Assembly: GCA_022822785.1 (NCBI GenBank)
Contig: JAJEAL010000134.1
Span: 139,349-203,348 of the forward strand
Reading direction: 5' to 3'
Origin: Candidatus Poribacteria bacterium
GTDB lineage: Bacteria > Poribacteria > WGA-4E > PCPOR2b
Length of the DNA stretch: 64,000 bases
The position numbers and the translations under genes are program-made. The stretch's first letter is position 1. Each line of letters begins with the position of its first letter. This document shows, piece after piece, positions 53,415 to 62,092 of this stretch. The notes under the pieces were generated by a model that worked only from the letters and a program-made list of their open reading frames with translations, ran no database searches and was not told the DNA's origin.

Positions 53415-55427
53415 TCATACCTCCCCTTTGACAGGCTTCTCACAGATTGCGACCAGTCCGCCAATCATCATGATGGCGACGCCAAACCAGACAACATTGA
53501 CAAGCGGATTGTGATAAACTTGAACGGAGACGATTCCACCCGAATCCACATGGGCGGGCACGTTTTGTGGCAGGGGACCTAATGCAATATAGAGGTCGTT
53601 TAAGCCGAGATGGCGTATAGACGATTCAATGGTATCTTGTTCGCCTTGACCGGCTTTATGATAAAATCCACGCGCTGGACGCATGGTCCCCATTGACTTT
53701 CCATCTTTTTCAACAGCGAAAACAACGCCGCCGAGCGAAAAATTGGGGTGTTCCTCCTGAAACGCATCTTGCATCGTGAGCGTGTAGTTATCAATCTCCA
53801 TTGACTCCCCAAGCTGTAGCCCCTTCGATTCTAACAGGAAATAACCCTTAGATCCCAGGATTCCAACGTATACGATTACGATACCGATATGGACAATGTA
53901 ACCGCCGTATCGCCGTTTATTGCGTTGGATGAGTTGCCCGAGCCCATCAAAGAGTGAAGTTTCGCTTCGTTTGGCTCGTAGCTTCGATCCACGATAAAAT
54001 TCATCGAAGATGGCGACAAGGACAAAAACGCTGGCGAACACACAGAGCGTGGAGTAGATTGGCGTGGTGTGCCCTTTCCACGCGAGGTATGCCCATGTAA
54101 GTATGCCACCGATTACCCCACACACAATCGGTTTGGCAAACATCCTTTTGAAGTTACTCGGCGTCAATTTTTTCCATGAGATAATTGGACCGGCTCCGGT
54201 GAGCAGTAGGAGCAGCAGACCGGGGATGATGACTACCTGATTGAAAAACTCCTCTGGGACCGCTGCTTTTTCTCCGGTGACCTGTTCTGTGATGATGGGC
54301 CACAGCGTTCCCCAAAGGATAATCAGTGTTAGCCCCACAAGCATCCAGTTGTTTAGGAGGAAAGCACTTTCGCGAGAGAGGAGAGATTCGAGGCGATTGG
54401 GGCTTTTTAGGTCGTTCCAACGATAAGCGAGAAGTCCAAGGACACCAAGTGTGGAGAGGCAGATGAACCCTAGGAAATATCCCCCGATGTCGGATTGTGC
54501 AAATGCGTGAACGGAGGTGATTATCCCGCTGCGGGTGATGAAAGTGCCCAAGAGCGTGAACTCAAACGCAAGCGTAATCAGGATGAGGTTCCAGAGCTTG
54601 AGCATGTTCCGCTTCTCTTGAATCATCACCGAGTGGAGATAAGCTGTGCCGAGCAGCCACGGCATGAAAGAGGCGTTTTCAACGGGATCCCATGCCCAAT
54701 AGCCGCCCCATCCGAGTTCACGATATGCCCAATTTCCGCCGAGGGTAATGCCAACCGTCAACACCAGCCAAGATGCCATCATCCAGCGCCGGGATCTATT
54801 AATCCATTCGCTTCCAATCTTTCCAGCAGCAAGTGCACCGACAGCGAAAGCGAACGGCACGGTTAGACTGACGAAGCCAACATACAGTGCTGGGGGATGA
54901 AAAACCATGCTCGGTGTTTGGAGCAGCGGATTCATGCCTGCACCGTCCCGAGCCACTGCACCATTTGGCAAGCGGTCAAGTGGATTATAGACGCCTTCGA
55001 CTAATCCCGTTACAAGGATGATAAAGAAGAGTTGTACAATTGCCATGGGGATGAGCGCATAATCTGCCAGGTGATCCGTTGCCCGTCGGTTTGTCCATAC
55101 GACTAAGGCGCCAAAAAGGGTCACGAGCCAAAGCCAAAACAGGAGAGAGCCGGACATCCGTCCCCACAACGCAGTGACTTTGTACATTAAGGGTTGATCA
55201 TAGCTAGAAACCTCGACGACATACCGCATCGAGAAATCGTTTGTCACAAAACCGTAGATTAGGGCGCCCGTTGCAAGCGTTATTAAAGCGAAGGTCGCAA
55301 GGATCCCTTTTCTGCCACTGATGACGGCGTTGTAGTTGCTATGGTGCACCCCCATCCAGAGCATCATCAGTGCCCACAGACAGGAGAACACTGAAAGCCA
55401 TATTGCTGCCTGTCCTAATTCTGCCAT
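53415..55427 (-). CDS. ccmF: Cytochrome c heme lyase CcmF
   Basis: 670 residues with a dozen or more hydrophobic segments. The WWD motif reads 'WGGYWAWDPVENASFMPWLLGTAYLHSVM', with 'FHPPALYVGFVSLTVPFA' and 'TFITRSGIITSVHAFA' as further hallmarks. The C-terminal third carries the large periplasmic domain. CcmF with CcmH transfers heme from CcmE to apocytochrome c. The ATG at 55427 follows GGAGAGACAG; the track start is 17 codons early. Confidence 0.95.
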   Translation of the reverse strand: MAELGQAAIWLSVFSCLWALMMLWMGVHHSNYNAVISGRKGILATFALITLATGALIYGFVTNDFSMRYVVEVSSYDQPLMYKVTALWGRMSGSLLFWLWLVTLFGALVVWTNRRATDHLADYALIPMAIVQLFFIILVTGLVEGVYNPLDRLPNGAVARDGAGMNPLLQTPSMVFHPPALYVGFVSLTVPFAFAVGALAAGKIGSEWINRSRRWMMASWLVLTVGITLGGNWAYRELGWGGYWAWDPVENASFMPWLLGTAYLHSVMIQEKRNMLKLWNLILITLAFEFTLLGTFITRSGIITSVHAFAQSDIGGYFLGFICLSTLGVLGLLAYRWNDLKSPNRLESLLSRESAFLLNNWMLVGLTLIILWGTLWPIITEQVTGEKAAVPEEFFNQVVIIPGLLLLLLTGAGPIISWKKLTPSNFKRMFAKPIVCGVIGGILTWAYLAWKGHTTPIYSTLCVFASVFVLVAIFDEFYRGSKLRAKRSETSLFDGLGQLIQRNKRRYGGYIVHIGIVIVYVGILGSKGYFLLESKGLQLGESMEIDNYTLTMQDAFQEEHPNFSLGGVVFAVEKDGKSMGTMRPARGFYHKAGQGEQDTIESSIRHLGLNDLYIALGPLPQNVPAHVDSGGIVSVQVYHNPLVNVVWFGVAIMMIGGLVAICEKPVKGEV

Positions 55428-55452
55428 AACATCTGTCTCTCCTTCGAGGGGC

Positions 55453-55899
55453 TCAATAATCGCTTGTATCGGCTCCACCGGTTTGTGCTGTCATTCCGTC
55501 AGCTGCTTCATATTTCGATGCACATTTCGTTTGAAGTTTGGTCGCGACGATTAGATTTTCGGAGGCGTTATATTTGCCTTGGACAAAAACGTTTCCACCG
55601 TCCTTGAAGTTGTCGGGTCTGAGTTTATTCGCATAGATTACATTAACCTTTGCTTTTCCATCACGATCTCGAACCGCAAAAGCGAGCTTAAACGCTGTTG
55701 GATCCCATTGGGTGGTCCCTTCCGCAATCAACCCATCCACTTGGATGCTTCTATTGTGAACTTCTTGTGCGTGTGCAACGAGCGCGTCGGGCGTGAAGTG
55801 TCTCATGCTCGTTTGTTGTACCCCTGCGACAACGAGGAATGTCATCGCAGCCGCTAAAATGAAGCTCGCGATGATAATTTTGACTCTTCTTCGATTCAT
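55453..55899 (-). CDS. ccmE: Heme chaperone CcmE, Cys (CxxxY) type
   Basis: 148 residues: N-terminal membrane anchor 'IIIASFILAAAMTFLVVAGV', an OB-fold beta-barrel ('SIQVDGLIAEGTTQWDPTAFKLAFAVRD.DGKAKVNVIYANKLRPDNFKDGGNVFVQGKYNASENLIVATKL'), and a heme-binding tail 'QTKCASKYEAADG'. Position 126 is Cys, four before Tyr130, where proteobacterial CcmE has His (HxxxY). The CxxxY form is known from Desulfovibrio and archaea. It overlaps the cobA-hemD stop by 4 nt (ATGA), so heme-precursor and cytochrome genes are translationally joined here. Confidence 0.93.
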   Translation of the reverse strand: MNRRRVKIIIASFILAAAMTFLVVAGVQQTSMRHFTPDALVAHAQEVHNRSIQVDGLIAEGTTQWDPTAFKLAFAVRDRDGKAKVNVIYANKLRPDNFKDGGNVFVQGKYNASENLIVATKLQTKCASKYEAADGMTAQTGGADTSDY

Positions 55900-57434
55900 G
55901 TTTGCTTCTCCTTTGATGTATAGAACTTGACAATTTCTTCCGCGAGCGATTCGACAGATGCCTTTTTCGCAACGATGTCTACCGTTAGTCCATGTGCTTT
56001 CACGGTTGCGGCGGTCGAGGGGCCAATGACCGCAATGTGGGTACTGGCGAGTAGAACGGGGGGTGGATGTGAGTTGAACATCTCAAGGAAGTTAGTAACA
56101 GTTGACGAGCTGGTAAATGTTACCATGTCAATGCGCCCGCTGTGTAGGTCCCCTTCGATTGTCTCACGTCCTTCCGCCCCGGCTTTCATCGTTTCGTAGA
56201 GTGGAATTGCCTCAACGATGGCGCCCCTATCTTGTAAACCGTTTGGTAAATCATCAGCCGCAATCGAAGCGCGCGGTAGCAGAATCTTTTGTCCTTCCAC
56301 CCCTTCTAATTCCGCTGCAAGGACCGCACCGCGATATTGCGACGGAACGTAATCCGCGCGAATCCCAATCTGATCCAATGCCGCTACAGTTTTTTGTCCT
56401 ACCGCACAAATACGAGCGTTACCCAACGACCGTGCATCTTTGCCCTTTTCTCGCAGGTAGCGATAGAAATAATCTACAGCGTTGACGCTAGTAAAAATAA
56501 TCCATTTGTACGTTGCAAGCTGAGCGATTGCCCGATCCAATACGACGTTGTTGGGAATTGGCAGCGTTTCAATCGTCGGGAATTGGATGACTTCAGCGCC
56601 GTAAGATTCAAGGCATTCCGCGAAGTCGCTGGCTTGTGCCCGAGCGCGGGTGACGGTAATCCGCCGACCGAAGAGCGGTTTTCGATCAAACCAACGCAGC
56701 TGTTCGCGCAAGGCGTTGACATCGCCAATGACGATTGCCGCGGGATTGCGAAAATTAACAGCTGCTGCCCTTTGGGCGATATTCACGAGAGGCCCCTCAA
56801 CAGTTTTTTGTTGTGGGGTTGTCCCCCAATGAACAAGGGCAGTCGGCGTATCAGGTGGGCGTCCATGTTGAATCAGACGCGCTGCGATTTCCCGTAAGTG
56901 TCCGACCCCCATAAGAATAACTAGCGTATCCACGCCTGTGGCGAGCTGTTCCCAACGGATTGGTGAATTGGCTTTCAATGCCGCCGAATGCCCTGTGACA
57001 AACGCGATGGACGATGAATAGTGTCGATGCGTCAAGGGGATACCTGCATACGCTGGTGCAGCGATTGCCGAGGTGATGCCAGGCACGACCTCAAAATCAA
57101 TACCCGCTTCCACAAGTGTTAGCGCCTCTTCTCCGCCTCTCCCAAATATAAACGGGTCCCCCCCTTTAAGTCGGACAACCGTTTTGCCTGTCCGCGCGTG
57201 CTGAATCATTAGGCGATCGATTTCCGCTTGACGTTGTTGCTGCTCGCCTATCATTTTTCCGCCATAGATCTTTTTCGTATGGGGCGGGCAGTGTTCAAGG
57301 AGTTTGACGTTAATAAGCAGGTCATAGATTACGACATCCGCGCTTTGCAGACACTCAATCCCTTTAAGCGTAATCAGTTTTGGATCGCCCGGTCCCGCTC
57401 CAACAAGATAGACTTTACCATTTATGACAGCCAT
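55896..57434 (-). CDS. Fused uroporphyrinogen-III C-methyltransferase / uroporphyrinogen-III synthase
   Basis: 512 residues. The N-terminal ~250 are SUMT/CobA ('[35 protein letters not shown]', '[22 protein letters not shown]', '[22 protein letters not shown]'), which methylates uroporphyrinogen III to precorrin-2 for siroheme or B12. The rest is HemD ('[35 protein letters not shown]', '[17 protein letters not shown]', '[16 protein letters not shown]'), which cyclises hydroxymethylbilane. This fusion is common in anaerobes and several phyla. It follows hemC with a 10-nt gap, so pathway order is kept. Confidence 0.96.
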   Translation of the reverse strand: MAVINGKVYLVGAGPGDPKLITLKGIECLQSADVVIYDLLINVKLLEHCPPHTKKIYGGKMIGEQQQRQAEIDRLMIQHARTGKTVVRLKGGDPFIFGRGGEEALTLVEAGIDFEVVPGITSAIAAPAYAGIPLTHRHYSSSIAFVTGHSAALKANSPIRWEQLATGVDTLVILMGVGHLREIAARLIQHGRPPDTPTALVHWGTTPQQKTVEGPLVNIAQRAAAVNFRNPAAIVIGDVNALREQLRWFDRKPLFGRRITVTRARAQASDFAECLESYGAEVIQFPTIETLPIPNNVVLDRAIAQLATYKWIIFTSVNAVDYFYRYLREKGKDARSLGNARICAVGQKTVAALDQIGIRADYVPSQYRGAVLAAELEGVEGQKILLPRASIAADDLPNGLQDRGAIVEAIPLYETMKAGAEGRETIEGDLHSGRIDMVTFTSSSTVTNFLEMFNSHPPPVLLASTHIAVIGPSTAATVKAHGLTVDIVAKKASVESLAEEIVKFYTSKEKQT

Positions 57435-57444
57435 TACTCACGCT

Positions 57445-58386
57445 TTATGTTCCACTTTGAAGTTTATGTGCCCCATTCTGAATCAACTTTGTTGCAAGGT
57501 TGACCGCTAACTCGTGGGCACCCGCCAAATCATCCCGATAAGATTGGGATTCAAGGCAACCTGATAGCCGCTCTAGCAGTCGATGCTTTCCGTCAGGGCT
57601 GCACACAGTAGCGGTCAGATGAAGTGCCTTATCGTTCAGCTGTGCGTTTACGCCAATCGGAACTTGACATCCACCACCCAATTCACCCAATACGGTCCTC
57701 TCGATAAGCACTTCAGTTTCGCTATGGCTATCGTTAATTGCGTCTAACAGCGTCTTAATTTCCGAGTCATCTTCGCGTGTTTCTACCCCCAATGCGCCTT
57801 GTCCAGCGGCGGGGACCATCTGATTAATCTCAAAATACGCTGCAATAATTTCTTCGCCGATCAGTCGTTTAATCCCCGCCGCAGCGAGGATGATCCCATC
57901 AAGGTCCGTTTCATGCAGTTTGCGAAGGCGTGTGTCGAGATTGCCGCGAACATCCACAACCTGCAAATCGGGACGCAGGTGTAAAAGTTGACATTTACGG
58001 CGTGGACTTGTCGTTCCAATTTTTGCTCCTTTTGGGAGTTGATCGAGAAGCAAATCAGATTTTGTAACTAGCACGTCGCGAGGATCTTCACGGGCAGGGA
58101 TAGCGGCGATACAAAGTCCATCGGGCAGATCTGTCGGCAGGTCTTTCATGCTGTGGACGGCGAGGTCAATGGTGCCATCCAAAAGGGCGTTTTCGATTTC
58201 CTTGGTAAAGACCCCTTTACCGAGACCAACGAGGGAGCGATCTAGAATTTTGTCCCCGGTCGTCTTGATGACTTTGCATTCGATTGAGCGGTCGGGAAAG
58301 TGACGGTGCAGACATTTCCTCACATATTCCGTTTGCCAGAGAGCGAGTTGGCTACCGCGTGTGCCGATGGTGATAGTTTGTTTCAT
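57445..58386 (-). CDS. hemC: Hydroxymethylbilane synthase with a repeat-derived 9-residue insertion
   Basis: 313 residues from the ATG at 58386 (GGGAG 5 nt upstream); the track start is 30 codons early. 'KQTITIGTRGSQLALWQ', 'HSMKDLPTDLPDGL', 'GTTSPRRKCQLLHLRPDL' and 'RGNLDTRLRKL' are HemC signatures. Cys240 in 'LGGGCQVPIGV' carries the dipyrromethane cofactor. It polymerises four porphobilinogens. Residues 277-285 (CLESQSYRD) are extra: without them the stretch from 'PDG' to 'NGA' has the same length as E. coli HemC as I recall it. Those nine codons are the palindromic repeat (see the separate entry). Confidence 0.96.
   Translation of the reverse strand: MKQTITIGTRGSQLALWQTEYVRKCLHRHFPDRSIECKVIKTTGDKILDRSLVGLGKGVFTKEIENALLDGTIDLAVHSMKDLPTDLPDGLCIAAIPAREDPRDVLVTKSDLLLDQLPKGAKIGTTSPRRKCQLLHLRPDLQVVDVRGNLDTRLRKLHETDLDGIILAAAGIKRLIGEEIIAAYFEINQMVPAAGQGALGVETREDDSEIKTLLDAINDSHSETEVLIERTVLGELGGGCQVPIGVNAQLNDKALHLTATVCSPDGKHRLLERLSGCLESQSYRDDLAGAHELAVNLATKLIQNGAHKLQSGT
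57532..57558 (-). repeat. 27-nt REP-like unit inserted in frame in hemC
   Basis: CCCGATAAGATTGGG followed by ATTCAAGGCA, the same unit as the intergenic ones at 40389, 44913 and 48610. The boundary falls exactly on codons 277-285, in the surface C-terminal domain. Confidence 0.75.
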
Positions 58387-58510
58387 ATGGGCTCCCGTTC
58401 CGCATAGCGGAATCCTCGCCTTGTGGGACAAATCTCCCGACAGTTCAGTCGTGACCGCCTCATGTAGACACTGCAACTGCGTTGTTTCGGTTGAAGGCGG
58501 TCAAGTGATG

Positions 58511-58651
58511 CTATTTAGTCTTCAATTCCTGAAGATCAGATTCCAGCTGTTCTATCCGTTTTTGGAACCTCGCTGTATGAACGAAAGCGAGGAGACCATA
58601 GATGAAGCCAGTTGCGCCAAGCACCATTCCAATAATTCCGAATGCCTCCAT
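58511..58651 (-). CDS. 46-residue membrane peptide between hemA and hemC
   Basis: Too short for the ORF track. Translation: 'MEAFGIIGMVLGATGFIYGL' then 'LAFVHTARFQKRIEQLESDL' then 'QELKTK'. A single hydrophobic helix (~4-24) is followed by a basic turn and an amphipathic coiled coil. AAGGA lies 7 nt before the ATG, and the gene begins 20 nt after the hemA stop. The layout of helix plus coiled coil resembles small CcmD/HemX-like membrane partners, but no family is certain. It may anchor or regulate HemA or HemC. Confidence 0.72.
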   Translation of the reverse strand: MEAFGIIGMVLGATGFIYGLLAFVHTARFQKRIEQLESDLQELKTK

Positions 58652-58671
58652 TGTGGATTCCTTTATCAGCT

Positions 58672-59982
58672 TTATTCGGTCGTGTCTGTCTCTTCCAAAC
58701 CGAACAGTTCCTGCAGTGTACGGACATACTGTAGATGGTCGCCATCACTATCGTCGGTCGCCTCAATAAGGTCCGGATTCAAAGCAATCTGACGTAAATT
58801 TTTTGTCGGTTGATGCAACAATTTTTTGATAATCGATTGTGTCATAGCTTCGACCATTTTCTGCTGTTTGGAGGTCAGCTGTGCTTTGTCAAGACAGGTT
58901 CCTAACTCTCTTGAAGCTACCCCCTGAAACTGCTGATGGAGCGCTTTAATCGTTGGATTGACTTCAAAGGTCTGTAGCCGTGACTGAAATTTTGCGACCT
59001 CCTCTTTGACAATCTGCGTTGCGATTTCCGCTTCCTGCTCCCGGTCTTCGAGGTTGGCAGCGACCACCGCCTCAAGGTCATCGATGTTATACAGGAAAGC
59101 ATTGTCCACTTTGCTGACTTCAGGGTCGATATCACGGGGGACAGCGATGTCGATCAGGAACATATAGCGATGCTTCCGCTGTTTCATAATTTCTGCAAGT
59201 GCAGGGCGATCGATCAGGTAATGCGGAGCGTCAGTTGAGCTGATTACGATGTCCGCTTCGACGAGGAAGCTCAGATCGGCGTCGTATGCTAAGGGGATTC
59301 CGTTAAATTTTTTGGCGATGTCAACTGCCCGTTGATAGGTTCGGTTCGCCACGATGACTTGGGAAACGTTGTTCTTCACAAGGTGTCGCGCGGTTAATTC
59401 GCTCATCTCGCCGGCACCGATGATAGCAACCGTTTTATCTTCTAAACTCTGAAAGATTTTCTTGGCAAGTTCAACCGCAGCATAACTGATGGACACCGCA
59501 CCGGCAGCGATATTGGTCTCGGTCCGGACTCGCTTGCCGACGCTTATCGCTTTGGCAAACAGGCGGTTGAGTATATCGCTGGTCGCTCCAGCAGCAAGTG
59601 ATTGGGCATACGCCTCTTTGATCTGACCGAGAATCTGGGGTTCGCCGACTACCATAGAATCGAGGCTTGCAGTCACATTGAAGAGATGACGAACCGCATC
59701 AACGTCTTGATGGCTATATGTAAACTTCTTCAGCTCTTGCGGTTCGATTCGATGGTAATTTGATAAAAATTCAGAAAGCACGGCACCGCCATCTTTGCTG
59801 TGGATCACGGCGTAGATTTCGACGCGATTGCAGGTTGAGAGAATTGTGGCTTCCCTAACGTCGGGCTGTTCGGTTAAAAGTTGGAGAGCTTCGGTAAGCT
59901 GGCTTTCAGAAAACGACAACTTTTCTCGAAAATCGAGCGGTGCAATATGATGACTGGTACCGACAGTGATAATTTGGTTCAT
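58672..59982 (-). CDS. hemA: Glutamyl-tRNA reductase
   Basis: 436 residues. First step of the C5 pathway: reduces glutamyl-tRNA to glutamate-1-semialdehyde. The catalytic Cys51 is in 'ATILSTCNRVEIYAV'; 'FNVTASLDSMVVGEPQILGQIKEAYAQS' and 'SISYAAVELAKKIF' follow; the NADPH domain is 'TVAIIGAGEMSELTARHLVKNNVSQVIVANRTY'. The C-terminal dimerisation domain ends 'LRQIALNPDLIEATDDSDGDHLQYVRTLQELFGLEE', longer than usual; part of it is encoded by a repeat-like stretch. No clear Shine-Dalgarno; 10 nt after the CcsA/HemX-like gene. Confidence 0.96.
   Translation of the reverse strand: MNQIITVGTSHHIAPLDFREKLSFSESQLTEALQLLTEQPDVREATILSTCNRVEIYAVIHSKDGGAVLSEFLSNYHRIEPQELKKFTYSHQDVDAVRHLFNVTASLDSMVVGEPQILGQIKEAYAQSLAAGATSDILNRLFAKAISVGKRVRTETNIAAGAVSISYAAVELAKKIFQSLEDKTVAIIGAGEMSELTARHLVKNNVSQVIVANRTYQRAVDIAKKFNGIPLAYDADLSFLVEADIVISSTDAPHYLIDRPALAEIMKQRKHRYMFLIDIAVPRDIDPEVSKVDNAFLYNIDDLEAVVAANLEDREQEAEIATQIVKEEVAKFQSRLQTFEVNPTIKALHQQFQGVASRELGTCLDKAQLTSKQQKMVEAMTQSIIKKLLHQPTKNLRQIALNPDLIEATDDSDGDHLQYVRTLQELFGLEETDTTE
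58766..58792 (-). repeat. Probable REP-like unit inside hemA
   Basis: TCCGGATTCAAAGCAATCTGA matches the right half of the unit, but the palindromic left half is diverged. Read in a different frame from hemC it encodes 'RQIALNPDLIE' near the C-terminus. It could be an old insertion or chance. Confidence 0.5.
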
Positions 59983-59992
59983 TTGTTAAATA

Positions 59993-60808
59993 TTAAAATG
60001 CGTGTATACTTGGTAAAAAGAGATTAACGCCTACATAGGTAAACAGCACAGCAGCCAAACCGATAATTGCTGAATAGGCGGTTTTGCGACCGCGCCACCC
60101 GAAAACTTGACGAATGCTGAGCTGTAACACATAGACAAGCCAGGTGGCGATTGTGAAGATTACCTTTGAATCGACCCATGTCCATTTGACCTCTTTAACA
60201 TATTGAGTCCAAAGTGCTCCAATAAGAATGCCCATCGTCATCAGAATTACGCCGACGAGAATACACTTGTGTCCGAGTTCATCGGATCTGCCAAGCGCGG
60301 GCAGAAGATTGTAGATAAGCGTGTGCTGCTTCTCACGAATTTTCCTCTCTTCAATCAGGTACATTAGTCCAAAGCCAAACGCGGCGACGAATGCGGCGTA
60401 AGACAAAAAAATAACAGCAGAATGGGCGATAAGCCAGTAGTTTTGCAAATAAGCGGGAATTGCAGTATTCTCTTGAGTCTGTAACGTATAAGCGACCAAG
60501 GTGGCTATGAACGCAGCGGGAACGACAAAGACCCCAATCGTGCGTAGATGAGTCAGATGTGCGATACACAGATAAATCAAAATGATCGCCCACGCGAGGA
60601 AGGAGGTTGAGTCATACCAGTGTGCCATCAGGTGTCCCGCGTGCTGCCAACGCAGAAGAATAAAAGCTGAGTGCAGCACAAAACCGCCTATCGTTACCCA
60701 ATAGCCGTACTTTGCGACCCTTTGATTCCCGGTGCTCAGAAAAAGAATATGAAGTATGCATCCCGCCAAATAGACGAGCAAAAGCGTGTGAAAAAATAGT
60801 GAGTTCAT
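59993..60808 (-). CDS. CcsA/HemX-like membrane protein
   Basis: 271 residues, about eight hydrophobic segments. 'YWLIAHSAVIFLSYAAFVAAFGFGLMYLIEERKIR' and 'GALWTQYVKEVKWTWVDSKVIFTIATWLVYVLQLSIRQVFGWRGRK' match the CcsA/CcmC/HemX superfamily. The WWD-like loop ('VKWTWVDSK') and the conserved His residues suggest heme or precursor handling. Immediately before hemA this is usually HemX, which lowers GluTR levels in Bacillus. Its cytochrome-assembly relatives are also in this cluster, so a role in either process is possible. Confidence 0.88.
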   Translation of the reverse strand: MNSLFFHTLLLVYLAGCILHILFLSTGNQRVAKYGYWVTIGGFVLHSAFILLRWQHAGHLMAHWYDSTSFLAWAIILIYLCIAHLTHLRTIGVFVVPAAFIATLVAYTLQTQENTAIPAYLQNYWLIAHSAVIFLSYAAFVAAFGFGLMYLIEERKIREKQHTLIYNLLPALGRSDELGHKCILVGVILMTMGILIGALWTQYVKEVKWTWVDSKVIFTIATWLVYVLQLSIRQVFGWRGRKTAYSAIIGLAAVLFTYVGVNLFLPSIHAF

Positions 60809-60846
60809 TGCGATATTAGATGTAAGCAGCGCACCTATTCAAAAAT

Positions 60847-62019
60847 TTACCCGCAGATTTGCTGAAGAGCATATTGACGCGCGGCGTCGGTTTGCCCGCT
60901 ACGAATCATATTGAAAGTGCATTTAACTGCACAGTTAGGGTCGTCAAAACCTAAGCAGCATTTTTGCACTTCACTTTCAGGAACCTGATCGATAAGATGA
61001 TCGAAGTATCGCTGACGAGCTTTCTGAGTCGGAATAGATTCCATCACCGTAGGTCGTAGCGATCCGAGAAAATCGATAAACTCCCCATAACCGTTGTTTT
61101 CAAACTGATGGGCAAGCTGGGTTTGTACAGATTCGATGCTACATCCTCCGACTACACCTACGTCACTCTCCTGAGTGTGATTGGTAGCAATACTGATAAT
61201 CAGATCGCCGTCTCTTACCAAAGGCGGCGTGGTAAATGTTCCCAATTCTGGGGCATTGATGAATTCAATTAGCTGACACTGATCGCGAGCAGCGAAGGCA
61301 AAATTTTCGGAACCGACATCGTCAACTAACACAAAAAATGTACCTGATATGCGTTCCAAACTGTTAGGGGTCGGGGCGATTCGCTCGACAGTCGCACCGC
61401 AACGCAGTAGCAGATCGAGTCTTTGCGCGAGGGATTCACTCATCTTCTCCGAATCGCTGATTGCGATACAGTGTCGATTTTCCAACAAAAAATAGACCGG
61501 ATACGGAAGACCGTGCCCTTGGAGAGACGGGGCGAAATTGGTCTCAGATGGTTCATCGTAAAGGGATATCGCGCTGAACTTCGATTCGAGGTATTCCCGG
61601 ATACGTCTGGACAGCGCTGGGCTTTTGCCGCTTGTGGAGATACTGATTGTTAGGTCGTCATGCGTGATCACGGACGCTGCTGCAAAAGTGCATTCAGGAA
61701 TTACGTCAACCACATTGACAAGATTGATTCCGCCCCCTTCGTGTGCTTCCTTGAAGACCTGTGTGTTAATCTCCGGCAAATCGGTTGCCGCACAGACGAG
61801 AAACATCCCTTCTGTATCACCGGACCGGAACTGGCGTTTATGCCATGTTATCTGATTGCTCCGTGCCCAGTTAGTATTGGTTTCCGTCGCTTCAGGGCTG
61901 ATTAACGTTACATCTCCGCCGCTGCGTAGCAGAGAGAGCACCTTTCGTTCGGCGACAATCCCTGCACCCACAACGAGGCACTTGCGGTTCTGGAGGTTCA
62001 GATATGCTGGATAGAACAT
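60847..62019 (-). CDS. Met8-like precorrin-2 dehydrogenase with a degenerate second copy and a Cys-rich tail
   Basis: 390 residues. The first half is a CysG-N/Met8 domain: 'YPAYLNLQNRKCLVVGAGIVAERKVLSLLRSGGDVTLISP', 'FLVCAATDLPEINTQVFKEA', 'NVVDVIPECTFAAASVITHDDLTISISTSGKSPALSRRIREYLE'. It oxidises precorrin-2 to sirohydrochlorin with NAD. The second half (from ~170) repeats the plan ('YPVYFLLENRHCIAIS', 'TPPLVRDGDLIISIATN'), but the GxGxxA loop is lost. The tail has four Cys ('KCCLGFDDPNCAVKC', 354-367). It lies between the prenyl synthase and HemX-like genes; with the cobA-hemD fusion it would make siroheme precursors. Confidence 0.86.
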   Translation of the reverse strand: MFYPAYLNLQNRKCLVVGAGIVAERKVLSLLRSGGDVTLISPEATETNTNWARSNQITWHKRQFRSGDTEGMFLVCAATDLPEINTQVFKEAHEGGGINLVNVVDVIPECTFAAASVITHDDLTISISTSGKSPALSRRIREYLESKFSAISLYDEPSETNFAPSLQGHGLPYPVYFLLENRHCIAISDSEKMSESLAQRLDLLLRCGATVERIAPTPNSLERISGTFFVLVDDVGSENFAFAARDQCQLIEFINAPELGTFTTPPLVRDGDLIISIATNHTQESDVGVVGGCSIESVQTQLAHQFENNGYGEFIDFLGSLRPTVMESIPTQKARQRYFDHLIDQVPESEVQKCCLGFDDPNCAVKCTFNMIRSGQTDAARQYALQQICG

Positions 62020-62092
62020 AATGTAGAAGATAACGCAAGAAGAATAATACGTAAGGTCCCAATTTTACGCATTACTCGTTACGCACTGTTTT

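Noticed and set aside
56337-56897. 186-aa plus-strand ORF
   Set aside because: Antisense to cobA-hemD with no family likeness.
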